From assembly GCA_963281255.1 (NCBI GenBank), contig OY725501.1:1279674-1343673 (forward strand): a stretch of 64,000 nucleotides of DNA, given 5' to 3'. A program made the translations under genes and the position numbers. Shown piece by piece: positions 43,924 to 55,185 of this stretch (position 1 is its first letter; each line of letters starts with the position of its first letter). The notes beneath the pieces were generated by a model. It made no database searches, was not told the origin of the DNA, and worked only from the letters and a program-made list of their open reading frames with translations. This stretch comes from Aphrocallistes beatrix. Lineage: Eukaryota > Porifera > Hexactinellida > Sceptrulophora > Aphrocallistidae.

Positions 43924-45150
43924 CTATGGCTCAGTACCAAAACCTCCAGATTTATAGGTCGTAGTATCCTTTTCACGTCTACGCCTAGAGGATTCGGCTG
44001 CAATGAATTGGGATTTGAGAACTCTCCGACGCCTCTTTTGAGTAGCCATAATGGCTTTAAATTTACAGCGGTTCCTTTCTTTATCCATCGATACTAAGTG
44101 TTCAAGAGTTATGCGGTTGCATTGTACACGTTGATTTGCCAGTATAGCAGCAAGCATCATTGAACCTTCATTGAAAGTGCACACAGCAATAGCAGCAGCG
44201 GCTTGAAGTGACTTTTTCCTACACGTTTTGTCTTTGGAGCATTATGCCATACAACTGAATGTAGCGACTCATTACAGTTCTGTGTTAATCCCATTGTCAG
44301 AGCGGAACACATTTCAATGCTTACAAATTTCATAAAAACATCTTCCAGGCGCGAATACTCGTCTTTATTCAGATAGGGTTGTCGGAGTTTGGGAGGTGGA
44401 TGAGAGATATTCTCAGCTGAAATTGCGAGGCCCTTTTGAAAGTAACACCAGGTTTCTTTTGAGTGTGGGCAGCGATCGTGCTCCTCGAACAAATGATTCA
44501 TCAGTGTCTAAAGGGCGTTTTGAATGTCTAGTGGTGTTCTGCTTCTTTACTTACCAATAACAAGAACGTATAGATGAGCAATTCTTTCGACTTTTGATGC
44601 GGGTATTTGCTTGGAGGGCATTGTTCTCGAAGTTGTCTTCTTTTTGAGGTGTTTCTTTAATCGTTTTTGCGTGTGCCCAAGACATTCCTCTTTCTGGATA
44701 ACTTCCATTCCTTTGTAAGGATTATTTTCTTCTAACCTTTTGAAAGAGCTTGAGTCTCCATCTCCTACATATATAGTATAGGCTAGAGAATGCTTGTCAA
44801 CTGATCTATCCCAGATTTCTATTGCAGCAGAAGATTCCATCGCCTGACTTGTTCCAGAGAAGTTAGCTGGGCATTCGCTCTAATGTTTCTCCCAGCATTC
44901 GCTGTATTCCTCTAGGTTTTCTTTCTTAGGTTCTTCCATCCATCTGATACATTTGTTACACACGCGTTCGTAAAGGACGTAGTCAAGGAATTTCCCCGTT
45001 TTGACTTCAATAGCCCCGGCGAATCCTTGATTACTAAAATGACCGCGCCTGTGATCCGTCAAAGCTCACCGCGCATACCTTGCAACCAGGAATGTTAGAT
45101 GACTCAGCTTTGGCTCTCACTTCTTTTGCTGTCATGGACATGGATTGCTG
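43924..45150 (-). pseudogene. Mutator-like transposase, degenerate
   Basis: Minus-strand remains of the Mutator-like transposase domain protein common in invertebrate genomes. From 45150 down: a likely exon start after TTTTTGCCAG, MTAKEVRAKAESSNIPG, VCAVSFDG (first Asp), a frameshift, HFSNQGFAGAIEVKTGKFLD, CNKC, a TAG at 44880-44882, SSAAIEIWDRSVDKHSLAY, YIGDGDSS-like YVGDGDSSSFKRL (second Asp), EECLGHTQKRLKKHL, a gap with a GTAAGT near 44545, then CPHSKETWCYFQKGL, GLTQNCNESLHSVVW (catalytic Glu region), a frameshift near 44190, and CTFNEGSMMLAAIL. Domain order is complete, but two frameshifts, one stop and an unclear intron make it inactive. Confidence 0.85.
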
Positions 45151-45706
45151 GCAAAAATATAATGAAAATTAAAAAATAATGTACATTGATTGAATGCATT
45201 GAAATCGCTGGTGATTTGATTAGGGGGGTCACAGGTAATAACGCCGAAATCAACAAGAAAATAAGACAGTGCGGATTGACAAGGAAATTCCATACATGCA
45301 GATAATAGAGGGATTGATGAGGTGAAAACAAATGGAACCAGCTGAAACTAGCCAAAAGCTGATGCTATCCAAAGCCATAGGGAGGCTAATAGGACTGGAA
45401 TTAGCCTATCTTTTAATGGGAATTCAGGCACAGTGAAAGTCAAATCAAAGTCTAAAACCGAGACGTGAAGCTTCTTCAAAGTTTGATCAGCCAAGGTTAA
45501 TAGATTCCGATTTAATTCCTCTACAAAGTACTATATCAATAAATGGCAGTTCTCGGAGGAGCTAAAATTAATTGAAGAGCAAGAACATATCATAAATTGA
45601 GATTAGATCTTTTTATCATGATGAATTTAGATAAATTTAGAAATGTGGTATTGTTAGGCATAGCAGCATGAATCAAATCTACACAACAAATGATGTTATA
45701 AATTGA

Positions 45707-45800
45707 AGCATAGCCTACTCTAATAATGCCTCACAGTAAATAACCAAGGATGTGGTAATAGCCGAATGGATTGATATATAATTAGCCTGAAATCGTTAAC
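45707..45800. repeat. Solo end of the CATAGCC fold-back family
   Basis: CATAGCCTACTCTAATAATG then CCTCACAGTAA and AAGGATGTGG, matching the 21570 left terminus. No partner seen. Confidence 0.55.
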
Positions 45801-45810
45801 GGATAGGCAT

Positions 45811-45980
45811 TAAGGTTGGGGTTTCCCATGGGACACTTGTTTTTTACTAAATGTGCCCAAATTGCTTTTTTATCATTTTTAGATCCTTATAGGGGTTCTA
45901 AACAATATTCCGATTTTTATAACTCCAGCCTCAATATTTCGCCACTTGAATCACTTGGTGTCGCTCTTAAAACGACACAA
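45811..45980 (-). repeat. Family B right end, inverted solo
   Basis: Inverse of 35690-35865: TTAAGGTTGGGGTTTCCCAT through CTCCAGCCTCAATATTTCGC to GGTGTCGCTCTTAAAACGAC. It abuts the next copy tail-to-head. Confidence 0.8.
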
Positions 45981-46300
45981 TTTAAGGTTGGCCTTTCCTA
46001 TAATAGCTAACTTTTGACTTTTTCAACTGATTCATTTAATTTTTTCAGTGCAGATTTGAATCGCAGAGTTATCTGCAAAACTGCAATAATAATTGAAATA
46101 ATCCAAACAATACAAATTTTAAAAAAAAGATTTGGGCAATTTACAGAGAAGAAATCGGAAATAATATTCCTACAATCTTTTAGAAACTTTCCAAATTCAT
46201 TCATAAATCGATGATCTAACTAATGAACAGACATATTATTGAAATTTTGAAAATTGTTAAAAATTCACACCAAAACACCCGAGGAATTTTATTTTTAGTA

Positions 46301-46711
46301 CCGTATTTCCCTGAATAAGCGCCGGGGGCTTGAATAAGCGCCGGTTTGAATAAGCGCCGGGTCTAAAGGGTGAGCGAAATAAATAAGCGCCGGGGCTTGA
46401 ATAAGCGCCGGGGCTCGAATAAGCGTCGAACGTCGGGGCATTTTAGTTCTCTGAAAATCATATCAAACTAGTATTCTCAGTAGTGGCATAGATAGAAGTG
46501 CTTTTTGAAACATTACATTATCCTTTTTTAATAGAACTAACATTCTCAGTTGTGGCAAAAATAAAAGTGCCAGTCAATGTAGTAAACAAAAAAAAGAGCG
46601 CCGGGTCAAAATAGCGAATGAAAAAAATAAGCGCCGGGGCTTGAATAAGCGCCGGGTCTAAAGGGTGCACGAAATAAATAAGCGCCCGGGCGCTTATTCG
46701 AAGCAATACGG
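46301..46711. mobile_element. MITE of GAATAAGCGCCGG repeats in family B
   Basis: 411 bp with ends CCGTATTTCCCTGAATAAGC and GCTTATTCGAAGCAATACGG, inside duplicated TA. The sister copy near 38575 has the uninterrupted site (TTCAGTAATTTTG), giving the exact boundaries. The interior is built of GAATAAGCGCCGGGGCTT units in both orientations. Confidence 0.95.
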
Positions 46712-47171
46712 TAATTTTGACACTATTTTTTTCATAATTATCTTTTCATTCCTAATATCAAAATTCTGTATGTTCATTATGTTCTACTCTTCGAGATCTA
46801 TCAGAAACCGTTGAGTTTTCGTCCCTATGTTGAATTTTCAAAAAAGTTATCAACTTTATAATTGCTGAAAAAAAGCATCAGAAAATATGATTTAGAAAAT
46901 ATTTATATATGTACCTCAATTTCCATTAGTTTTAACTGCTTTGGAAAATTAAATAACATGCAAATATCCTTATTCGACAATTTATAGCAATACTTAACTT
47001 CAAAATATGGTATATCAAATTTTCTCCATCAAAAGTGGGAAAACTGGTCATTGATGACTGGCCACCCAAAAATAATCACATTCGATAGTGTCCGCCGGAA
47101 TCCAAGATGAATAACTTCTTTGAACCATGTCAGATCATCATTTTAATACTAAATTCGTGCTCAACACTAAA

Positions 47172-47337
47172 TTTCCAACAATTTGATATATATATTGACC
47201 ATATTTGGAGAATTTTTTGGATGTCCGTGCATAGCAACGGCTAGGAATTTCTTCACATTCCTGGCCGTTGCTAGGAACCCGCAGCCAAATAATTTCTCCA
47301 AATATGTCCAATATATATATCAAATTGCTGGAAATTT
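47172..47337. repeat. Hairpin inside family B, second copy
   Basis: Same fold-back as 35461-35611, apex GGCTAGGAATTTC and GGCCGTTGCTAGG, arms with a few mismatches. Confidence 0.9.
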
Positions 47338-47627
47338 AGTGCTGAGCATTAAAATGATGATCTAACATGGTTCAAAGAAGTTATGGATATGATACTTTCC
47401 GTTTCAAAAATGTGTCCTTTTTTGGGCGACACCAGGTGGTAGAAGTGGCTCTAAGTTGCGAAATATTAGCATTGAAATTCTAAAATCGAAATTAATGTTA
47501 AGAACCCCTTTAGGTATCTAAAAATGATCAAAAAGGTCTTTTTGCAAATTTTAGATAAAAAACAAAATGCCCATAGGAAAGGCCAACCTTAAATGCGAAA
47601 TGTGCAACAGCTATAACTTCTTTTAAG

Positions 47628-48246
47628 GTTGGTGTTTCCTTCCAGAAATAACTCAAAAAGTTTTTATTATTTTCTCCTGAAATCAATTGTGTAAACTGTT
47701 CTCGATGAGTTATCTTCAAAAATACATCTTTCGGGAACTCAAGAAGCAAGAAAAAAAGTTTTTTTCCCAAATTACCTAATTTACAGAGGACATTCAAGGA
47801 AACTTCAATGGCTTATGCCTCTTTTACTCAATTATTCTTGCACGAAATGGTTGAATAAAGAAAATAATGGAATATAATTTTCAATTTTAACCCAATTAAT
47901 TTTGTCTTTCCAAATTCGTTGCTACAATATTTAGTAGCAGATTTTAGTAAGGAAAATTATTTTAACTTTTTTCTAAAGTAGAATATCGAAAATCTGTCTC
48001 TATCATTTTGTTCTACGTGACGAGATCTTTATCAAAAATGTTTCCAAATATGGTCAATATACGTATATATCAAATTGTTGGAAATCTAGTGCTGAGCATG
48101 AATTCATCATTAAAAAGATGATCTGGCACTGTCAAAAGAAGTTATAGCAGTGAGAAATTTCGCATTTAAAATGTGTCGTTATCAGGTGATACAAGTGGCT
48201 CAAAGTGGCGAAATATTGGGGCTGGAGTTATAAAAATTGGAATTAT
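47628..48246 (+). repeat. Family B, rearranged copies
   Basis: Inverse piece GCGAAATGTGCAACAGCTATAA leads to a new left end TTTTAAGGTTGGTGTTTCCT at 47628, then diverged interior, then AATATGGTCAATATA and TGGCGAAATATTGGGGCTGG, stopping at about 48246. A mosaic of at least two family B fragments. Confidence 0.65.
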
Positions 48247-49475
48247 CGAAAAACGTTGCCTGCGTAAAAAAAACGAAAATTTTTTATTGCTGATTTCATT
48301 GCATTACTGATCGGTCTACCATCTGATAACACTATTTGGAAGGTGTTTATTTTGATTTTTGTGAGTTAACCCCCTAAAGTTTAGCGTTAATAAAAATTAA
48401 AAAATTATTGGAGGCTTTTGGCTCATTTACCAATTAGTTTTTAATTTATTTGATATTTTTTTAATGATATGGACCTTAACATTGTTTTGGCACCTTTGGA
48501 GATTATATAACACAAATATTTAAAAGAATGGGCAAATAAAATCAGAACAAAATAGCTCTTTAAGGGAGTTCATTTATATAATGCTCGGAATCGCAAATTT
48601 GATCTCAGATATTTAGCGATCACTGGGTCAAAGAAAAATTCTGATCTTTTCAAAAAAAATTTGTTCGGATCCGACCATTTGTTCTTGAGATATCGCTTAT
48701 TATAGGTAAAGTTCGGGCATAATATCTCTCTATGGTCCCGAAAGAGGGCGATGTCATATCTTAAAAACTATTGAAGATATATAATATATTATATTCTTAA
48801 ATAAAAGGATATATGCGAAAATATACAGGTTCCTCGAACATTCCTTTGTCAAAAAATAAACAATTCTCGACTTATCATTGATTTAATTGTAATACAAATT
48901 CTATGGAGAACTTTGAATATATCAGAAAATGGCGAAACTAATCATTAAACATGTGTCCAAATGTGGCCATTATGCTAAATAATGAATACAATTGTCGTTA
49001 ATAATGTGTACAGAAAAATTGGAGAACTTTTGATAATTATTTTGAAAGTTCTGGCCTTGGACCACGCAGATTCGGTCAAAACCCCCCATTTAGGGTCCAA
49101 AGAGAGATATCTCTCTATCTCTGTAAATATAAGTCCAAATTCTTAAGTGTCACATCCTAATATACTTTTTGTGAGTATACATATATGATTCTTTGATAAT
49201 AATTGCACTACACCCTATGGAATGTGGAAGTTTTAGATTTTTGTCGTATGATGACGTAGCATTTTTCGAAAATCCTAACTTGGAAACTAAAAGTGGTGGA
49301 CTTTTGCTCTAACTTCCTAATATACTTTTCGGGAGCTCTTTAACCATTCTAAACTGATAGATTATACTTCGTAGTGCTAGGAATATGAATTATTTTTCAC
49401 AATTATCCCAAACATTCGGGGTTAGGGGCCTCAAGGAAATTCGTGGATTTTCAGGGTACTCTTGCTATTTTTTGT
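48247..49475. other. No gene seen
   Basis: 1.2 kb AT-rich, no open frame of note and no repeat recognised within the window. Confidence 0.5.
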
Positions 49476-49479
49476 AATA

Positions 49480-50145
49480 TTTGGTTCAAATATACCTAAA
49501 TCAGCAGTATAAATGAGAATAAATGTCTGTGAATGCTTTTGTTCATTATTAATAACTCATTCTACATTCTTCTTAACATCTAAACTTAAAATCTCTATAT
49601 CTCGGGACTTTAATATTTCAAAATTGACCGTCTTTACAGAATTTTAACTCAAAATTGGTTCGAGTAGAGGTTTGAAAATTTTAAGAGTTGTCCCATATTA
49701 TTTGGCGAAGAACGTCGGACCACAATTTTTCGATATCTTCTAACTTGGTGATTTTTTTCCTGATTTCCCCCAAAAAACAGAATTTCCCCCCGTTTTTTGG
49801 TCCTTTTTTCGGACACCGATAAAATTTACAATTTTTGTCATTTAACTTTATTTTGGTCCTATGAAGTTGCAAATATGGTAGACTATCTATGATTCGATTT
49901 TGGAAGCATTTGATTCCTTGAGTGTCCGAATTTCTACCATTAAGATGTGCTAGCGGAAAACGAAAAAACAGACTTTGAGACACTGTATCTCAAAAACTAG
50001 AAATCAGAATCAAAAACGGTTTGGAATGTGCCAGTATTTCTTGATGGAGATACCTTCCCATGCTTAACATCTCTTATAGCTGTACTTTCATCGTATGCTG
50101 TAAGCCAAATCATATGGTTTTTCGAGGGCGGTATCCTTAACTTTC
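49480..50145 (-). repeat. Family C dispersed repeat, copy 2
   Basis: Inverse of 3126-3790, with the same block order from the TTAGGTATA side to AACCATATGATTTGGC. Open frame 49681-49983 is antisense repeat sequence. Confidence 0.8.
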
Positions 50146-50169
50146 ATACAATCATGTTTGATCTTTAGG

Positions 50170-50935
50170 GTCTGCTCCTCGAGTCTTTAGTTCCACTCAG
50201 GATCAACAACCATCCGCTCCAAGTTGTTGTACACATCCACCGCTCGACAAATGAGTAGGAATTTACTGGCGAACCTACTAGTATCCGCTGCCTTAAGAAG
50301 TTCCTTCTTCACACCATTAACACTATGCCTGAATGATATAAACCCAAACTGAATTCGTGATTCAAAACAAAACTCACAATAAATTCCAACCTCTGAACCA
50401 CATTATAAGCCCAATCCTGCTGCTTCTTTGCTGCCTTTCCACTTTGACCAAATAATATTTTAAGCATTAAATCCAGGCGCATGGAACTGGGATAAGATTC
50501 GTGGAACGCTGCTCAAGGAGTGTGAGCACTCTCTTACAGGCTCCATCCATCACAACGATACTCTCCGTCCCCTAAAGGCAGGTGGAAATTCGTTCTTTCA
50601 GCCCCGTTTCAATAAATTTCACGATGGATTTAGCATCCTTTTCTGACCTTTGGTGTCAATACAATCAATAAATACAGTAGCTCCGCTGGTAATCATCAAC
50701 AAGTTGATAATAGGTTGTCTTTTGCAATTTTCCTCCCATCCGATACCAGTGTCGTACCATACTTATGAGCGACTACCTCCAGGCGTCTTAATTCTGCTTC
50801 CATGTTATCAATGGCCTTCTGCATAAGTGTACCTTTTATTTTATCACGAGAAGGAGGCTTATAGTTAGATTTTGTATCTAAAGTGTACCTACTGACCATC
50901 TCGCATTCAATAATTCATATAATTCATGATATTTT
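50170..50935 (-). pseudogene. hAT transposase (DUF659-type) relic
   Basis: Minus-strand peptides in the order of a BED/DUF659 hAT transposase: YKPPSRDKIKGTLMQKAID, LEVVAHKYGTTLVSDGRKI (catalytic Asp in SDG; Trp usually follows), a frameshift, ATVFIDCIDTKGQK, further stops, then HSVNGVKKELLKAADTSRFA and LICRAVDVYNNLERMVVDPE. The C-terminal dimerisation part is lacking. The frame changes at least three times, so inactive. Distinct from the ZBED5-like hAT at 29.4 kb. Confidence 0.8.
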
Positions 50936-51089
50936 CTTGGAAAAAACGAAAAAACTTCCAATTTTGAATAATTCTCCGCAGGCTTGATGAATTATGAATT
51001 ATTCGAATTATTCATTAATTCATGAATTAGTCAACTTAATAATATATATATATATAACCTTATCAGCGTGCGGTGGTAGAGCCTGTTGC

Positions 51090-52155
51090 TGCCGCAAGCC
51101 TGACTGATCCAATCAAAATAGAAACTGCGACGTTTCCTGTTAATCAGGTCAGTCACAAGATTCCTCTGATGCTTGAATTACCAAATTGTCAAGGTTTTTA
51201 GACTGGCGCCACTTCGTTCAGCTTTCCTTCTCGCTCGCTTGGCCTGCCTGATGCAACTGGTGTACCAAGGGACCCGTGGAAGGGTGACTATGGTTTTGGT
51301 TCGCGGCGGAGCATGCTGATCAAAGATGGAAGATAGAGTACTGCTCTATGATGCTATAAGTTCCTCAAAATGATCAAGTGGGTTAGCACAGTGATGAGAG
51401 GAAGCGAGATCAGCAAGAAAGATTGGGAAATTGATGGATTTGGAACGATAGGTAACTTCCTGAGAAGGAAGAGAAAGTTTTGAAAGCGAGAGATTATAGA
51501 GCTGTAGAAATGGTCAGAGAATAGATGGACAGGAGCGCGAACAGAGAGGATGATGTTGTCAGTAGAACGGGATATTATCAGATCCAGAATGTGACCTTCT
51601 CACGAGTTTCCTGATTTATATTCTAGATTAATAAAAGATAGAACGGAGGAGATCGGAGAACTGTAAAGACTCAGACGGGATGTCAACATGGATATTGAAG
51701 TCAGTTATTATTAGGGCCCCTTGCATAAGAGGATGGGTTCAAGGAGAGATGAAAACTGTTCAAGGAAGGTGGAAATAGAAGCATGATGCCCATATATTAA
51801 GATAATACGAAAGGATGCATAGCTCTTTAGTGTGAAGGATCACGATAGAAAAGTGCAGTGCCCCCACCCTGACGATTTGCAGACCTAGCGCGATCAAGGA
51901 GTTGGTAGCCGGGTGGAGTGCATTCAAATCTCACCGCCGCATCCCTTGACGTGAACCAGGTCTCAGTAACGGCAACAACGTCAGGATGGTGGTCAGATAT
52001 ATAATCAAGAAAACGAGAGGATTTCGTCCTAAGATTCCGAGCGTTGAGAAGGTAGAAGGATATAAGATGAGGATGACCACGCGGGAGAGATTTAACCAGC
52101 TTGATAGTAATAAGATTGGATGGAAAATCGTGACACGAAGTAAATATCACAAATC
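51090..52155 (-). pseudogene. CR1/L2-like LINE, endonuclease part
   Basis: Minus-strand LINE fragment. The N-terminal endonuclease is open from 52150 to 51827: FYLLNARNLRTKSSRFLDYI, HPDVVAVTETWF (catalytic Glu in TETW), GYQLLDRARS and GGGTALFYRD. Beyond, in shifting frames, come VILIYGHHASI, LTSILMLTSRLS-type debris of GDFN, GHILDLIISRSTDNI and LFSDHF (the SDH motif). The reverse transcriptase is missing downstream. It aligns with 1624-1795 and 1-731, so the three pieces belong to one LINE family. Confidence 0.82.
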
Positions 52156-52504
52156 AGGTCCCACTGCTTCTGCTAAAAGTCAATTATAATCGATAATCCA
52201 TTGAAATTTATCATCAGATACCTTTTGTTTACCGTGAAATATTTTAAAAATCTATTAAATTCAGTTTTAGGGATGGAAAAAATAATTCATTCGAGTTGAA
52301 ATTAGATATATTTGTACAAAATATACCAAAATAACACTTTTCTTTGCAACACCAAATATATGATCCAAATTGTCATCGATATGCATATTTCTGAATACAA
52401 TATACTTCTACAAATTTGGGGTGCTCTAGGAAATTACATGAGCTAATTTTTTAGACAATTTAAGGAATCTTGAGAGATTATTTGAAATAGAGTATATTTT
52501 GAAT

Positions 52505-52925
52505 CAGGATTTTGGCTGCTGAGCTCAAACGAAAATGTTGACTCATCATGGAATTATGACGTCATTGTCACATTTTAAAAAGTTAAGCAATACAGTTATT
52601 CGAGCATAACTCGGAGATAGAAGGAGATAGAAGGCTGAAATTGTAAAAATTTGTATACTAACATACCTCACATATGACCCAACTATTATCAAAAAATGAT
52701 GACTCATCACTCTGTTATGACGTCATCATTACGCATCAAAAAATTTAAATTGACAAATTTGGTGTTTTTTCGAGTGATATCGATTATAACAGTAGGACAG
52801 ACATATTTAGAGATGCTATCTCCCTTATACATAACCAATGTGACCCCAGGCGACCGAAGGGAGCCTCCGGCGGACACAAAGTGTCCGCCAGCCGCGCAGC
52901 GCAAGCAAGCGAAGCGCGCTTGTAA
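52505..52925 (+). repeat. Family A repeat, 3' part
   Basis: From GCTGAGCTCAAACGAAAATG through AATTATGACGTCATTGTCAC, TGATGACTCATCACTCTG and TATGACGTCATCATTACGC to an intact GC-rich end CGCAAGCAAGCGAAGCGCGC (to 52921). Both CRE motifs are perfect. Frames over it are not genes. Confidence 0.88.
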
Positions 52926-53039
52926 ATATAATATGTGAACGGAAAATTCGAATTAAAATCCCAAAAAACATATAACCAAGATTGTTTTATTTTTAAAAAT
53001 GTTATACCCAATTGAGCTTGTATGAGAACATGGGAGTCA

Positions 53040-53461
53040 CCCTCTACTACAGTCCCACTAAGTCTTATATTTTCAACAAGCGCTACAATCCCTTTAAGTA
53101 CAGCAAATCCCGCCAAGTCCTACAAACCCAATAAGTACTGCGATCCCGCTAAGTACTACAATCCAGCTAATTCCTTAACCCCATTATGTACTATTCCATT
53201 AAGTGGGGGCAATCCTACAAAGTCCTACAAACCCAACAAGTAGTGCACTAAACCTAAGTACTACAATCCCACAAATTATTACAACCCTACTAGATCATCC
53301 AATCTACCTAATTGCTACGAACCTACTAAGTGCTCCTTGTACAATCGCACTAAGTACCACTATCCCATAAAGTATACAATGATGCTAAGTCTTATTATCC
53401 CACCAAGTAATGCAATCTTGCTCAGTCCTATTATCCCACCATGTACTACATTCCCGTTTTG
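53040..53461 (+). repeat. Degenerate minisatellite CTACAATCCC-x-CTAAGTA, part 1
   Basis: Loose array of 15-19-bp units such as CTACAATCCCGCTAAGTA with many variants. It continues after an insertion at 54150-54715. Confidence 0.85.
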
Positions 53462-54149
53462 CACTGTTGCGGAAAATTCTTAGGCACTTATATAAAGGGA
53501 ACCTTGGATGTACAACTTGCGTGAAATTCTGAGGCACTTACATAACAGGAACCATGGATGTACAACTTGCGTGAAATTCTGAGACATTCGGTTAGAAGCC
53601 TTAGCAAGCTCTAATCTAATATTATGCAACTTGTAGTTTCTATTACAGAATGATATTTCAAAAACATGATGATTTGATTCTATTTTGATTCCAAATTCTA
53701 TTCTATTTCAAGGATCACCATATGTATACATTATTGAGTTAAGTGCTAATAGCACTAAGCAAGAATACTTATAACTTATAACTACAAAATAGAACCAAAT
53801 AATTACGTTTTGAGAAATATCATAGAAATTACAAGTTGCACAATATTAGATCAGAGCTTGCTAAGGCTTCTATGCGGATGTCTCACAATTTCAAGTACAG
53901 GGTATAACAAAAGTGTTGTCACCTTTGAATACAAGCTCTAATTAAAAGGTGAACAAAAATTTGATAATGGGAGAGGAAAGTGTATTTCATACATGGTGTG
54001 ATGTCACAAAATATAGCAATGCGTGATTGCTAACGACAGGCTAAGCGTTTGTATTTGATTACTATTCTTTCGATATCAATCAAGCATAATGATTAATAAT
54101 CTAGTGTGACAACACTTTTGTTATACCCAGTAGTGCCTCAGAATTTCAC
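53462..54149. mobile_element. Fold-back element splitting the minisatellite
   Basis: Ends GTTGCGGAAAATTCTTAGGC / TTGCGTGAAATTCTGAGG at left and CCTCAGAATTTCACGCAAC at right are inverse. The left end is a two-copy 56-bp tandem (GGAACCATGGATGTACAACT). Inner arms TTAGCAAGCTCTAATCTAAT and inverse at about 53610 and 53845. A mariner-type MITE is nested at 53898-54130. Confidence 0.82.
53898..54130. mobile_element. mariner-type MITE nested in fold-back
   Basis: 233 bp, ends CAGGGTATAACAAAAGTGTT and AACACTTTTGTTATACCCAG, flanked by TA (53896-53897, 54131-54132). Non-coding. Confidence 0.92.
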
Positions 54150-54715
54150 GCAACAGTCCTACAATCCTAGGTCTTATATTTCCACTAAGTAATCCCTTCA
54201 GATAATACAATCTTGCAAAGTCCTACATTCTCGCTAAATACCACGATTCGATGAGACCTATATTGCTACAAATATGACAATCCTGCTAAATCTTCTAATC
54301 GCCCTAACTGCTACAAACCAACTAAGTGCTAAGTACAATCGCACTAAGTACTGCAATCGCGCAAAGTGCAACAATCGAGTATGTGCTAAATCTTGCGAAA
54401 TCCTACAAGTATAATCCCACTCAGCCCTATAGTCCAGTTAATTATTATGTTCAGAGAATAGCTAGATTCCCACTAAACACTACAATCTTGCTATGTCTTA
54501 CAATTCCGCTAATTCCTACAATCCCACCAAAGTACTACTTTCACACTAAGTTTACCGATCTCGCTAAGTCCTATAACACCACTAAGTCATACAATCCTGT
54601 AATGCTCTGCAATCCCGCCAAGCACTACAGTCCCACTGATTCCTAATTCTCAATAAGTACTACAATCCTGCAAAGTCTTATGATCCCCAATGTTCAACAA
54701 TCTCAATTAGTTAAG
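54150..54715 (+). repeat. Degenerate minisatellite, part 2
   Basis: Continuation of 53040-53461 with CCTACAATCC and CCACTAAGT units. The open frame 54326-54646 is repeat translation. Confidence 0.8.
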
Positions 54716-55185
54716 AGTCTAAAATTTTTAGAATCTAAGTCATTTTATTATGGTGGTTCGGATTGTAGTTGGAATATTGCCATCAATATTGAGATTTTTA
54801 CTCAATTATTTTACAAGACTCTGGATTGTATATAGTAAGGTGTGTTTTATCTAGAAAATAATGAATTCTGTGTAGGAAAAAAACATGAACCCATGGCTCA
54901 TGCTTCAACAAAAATGTTCATAATCGATCTCTTAAAGATTTGATATCAGATATCTTACGTTAACAATTGAGCGAGATTTCATTAGCTAGAGGGTTTGATT
55001 TAACTATATTCTATACATCACTTCCAAATGACACTTTTTTCACATCACCAAATATTCGCTGCGATCCAAATTCAAAGTAAATAGAATGGATAGAGCAATA
55101 TTGGGAATATACGTTTAGAAAATCATAGATCAACAATTGAAAGCAAGTTTCCAACATCTTTTTAGTATTTTATACTTCATGGATT
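54716..55185. other. No gene seen
   Basis: AT-rich spacer between two tandem arrays. Confidence 0.5.

Larger units (their letters stand above)
45981..47594 (+). mobile_element. Family B, nearly full copy
   Basis: Starts TTTAAGGTTGGCCTTTCCTA and ends ATAGGAAAGGCCAACCTTAA (47594), inverse termini of about 20 bp. The 3' half is one large fold-back: 47108-47250 against about 47260-47385 (ATAACTTCTTTGAACCATGT and inverse). A 411-bp MITE at 46301-46711 interrupts the 5' half. No coding potential. Confidence 0.85.
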
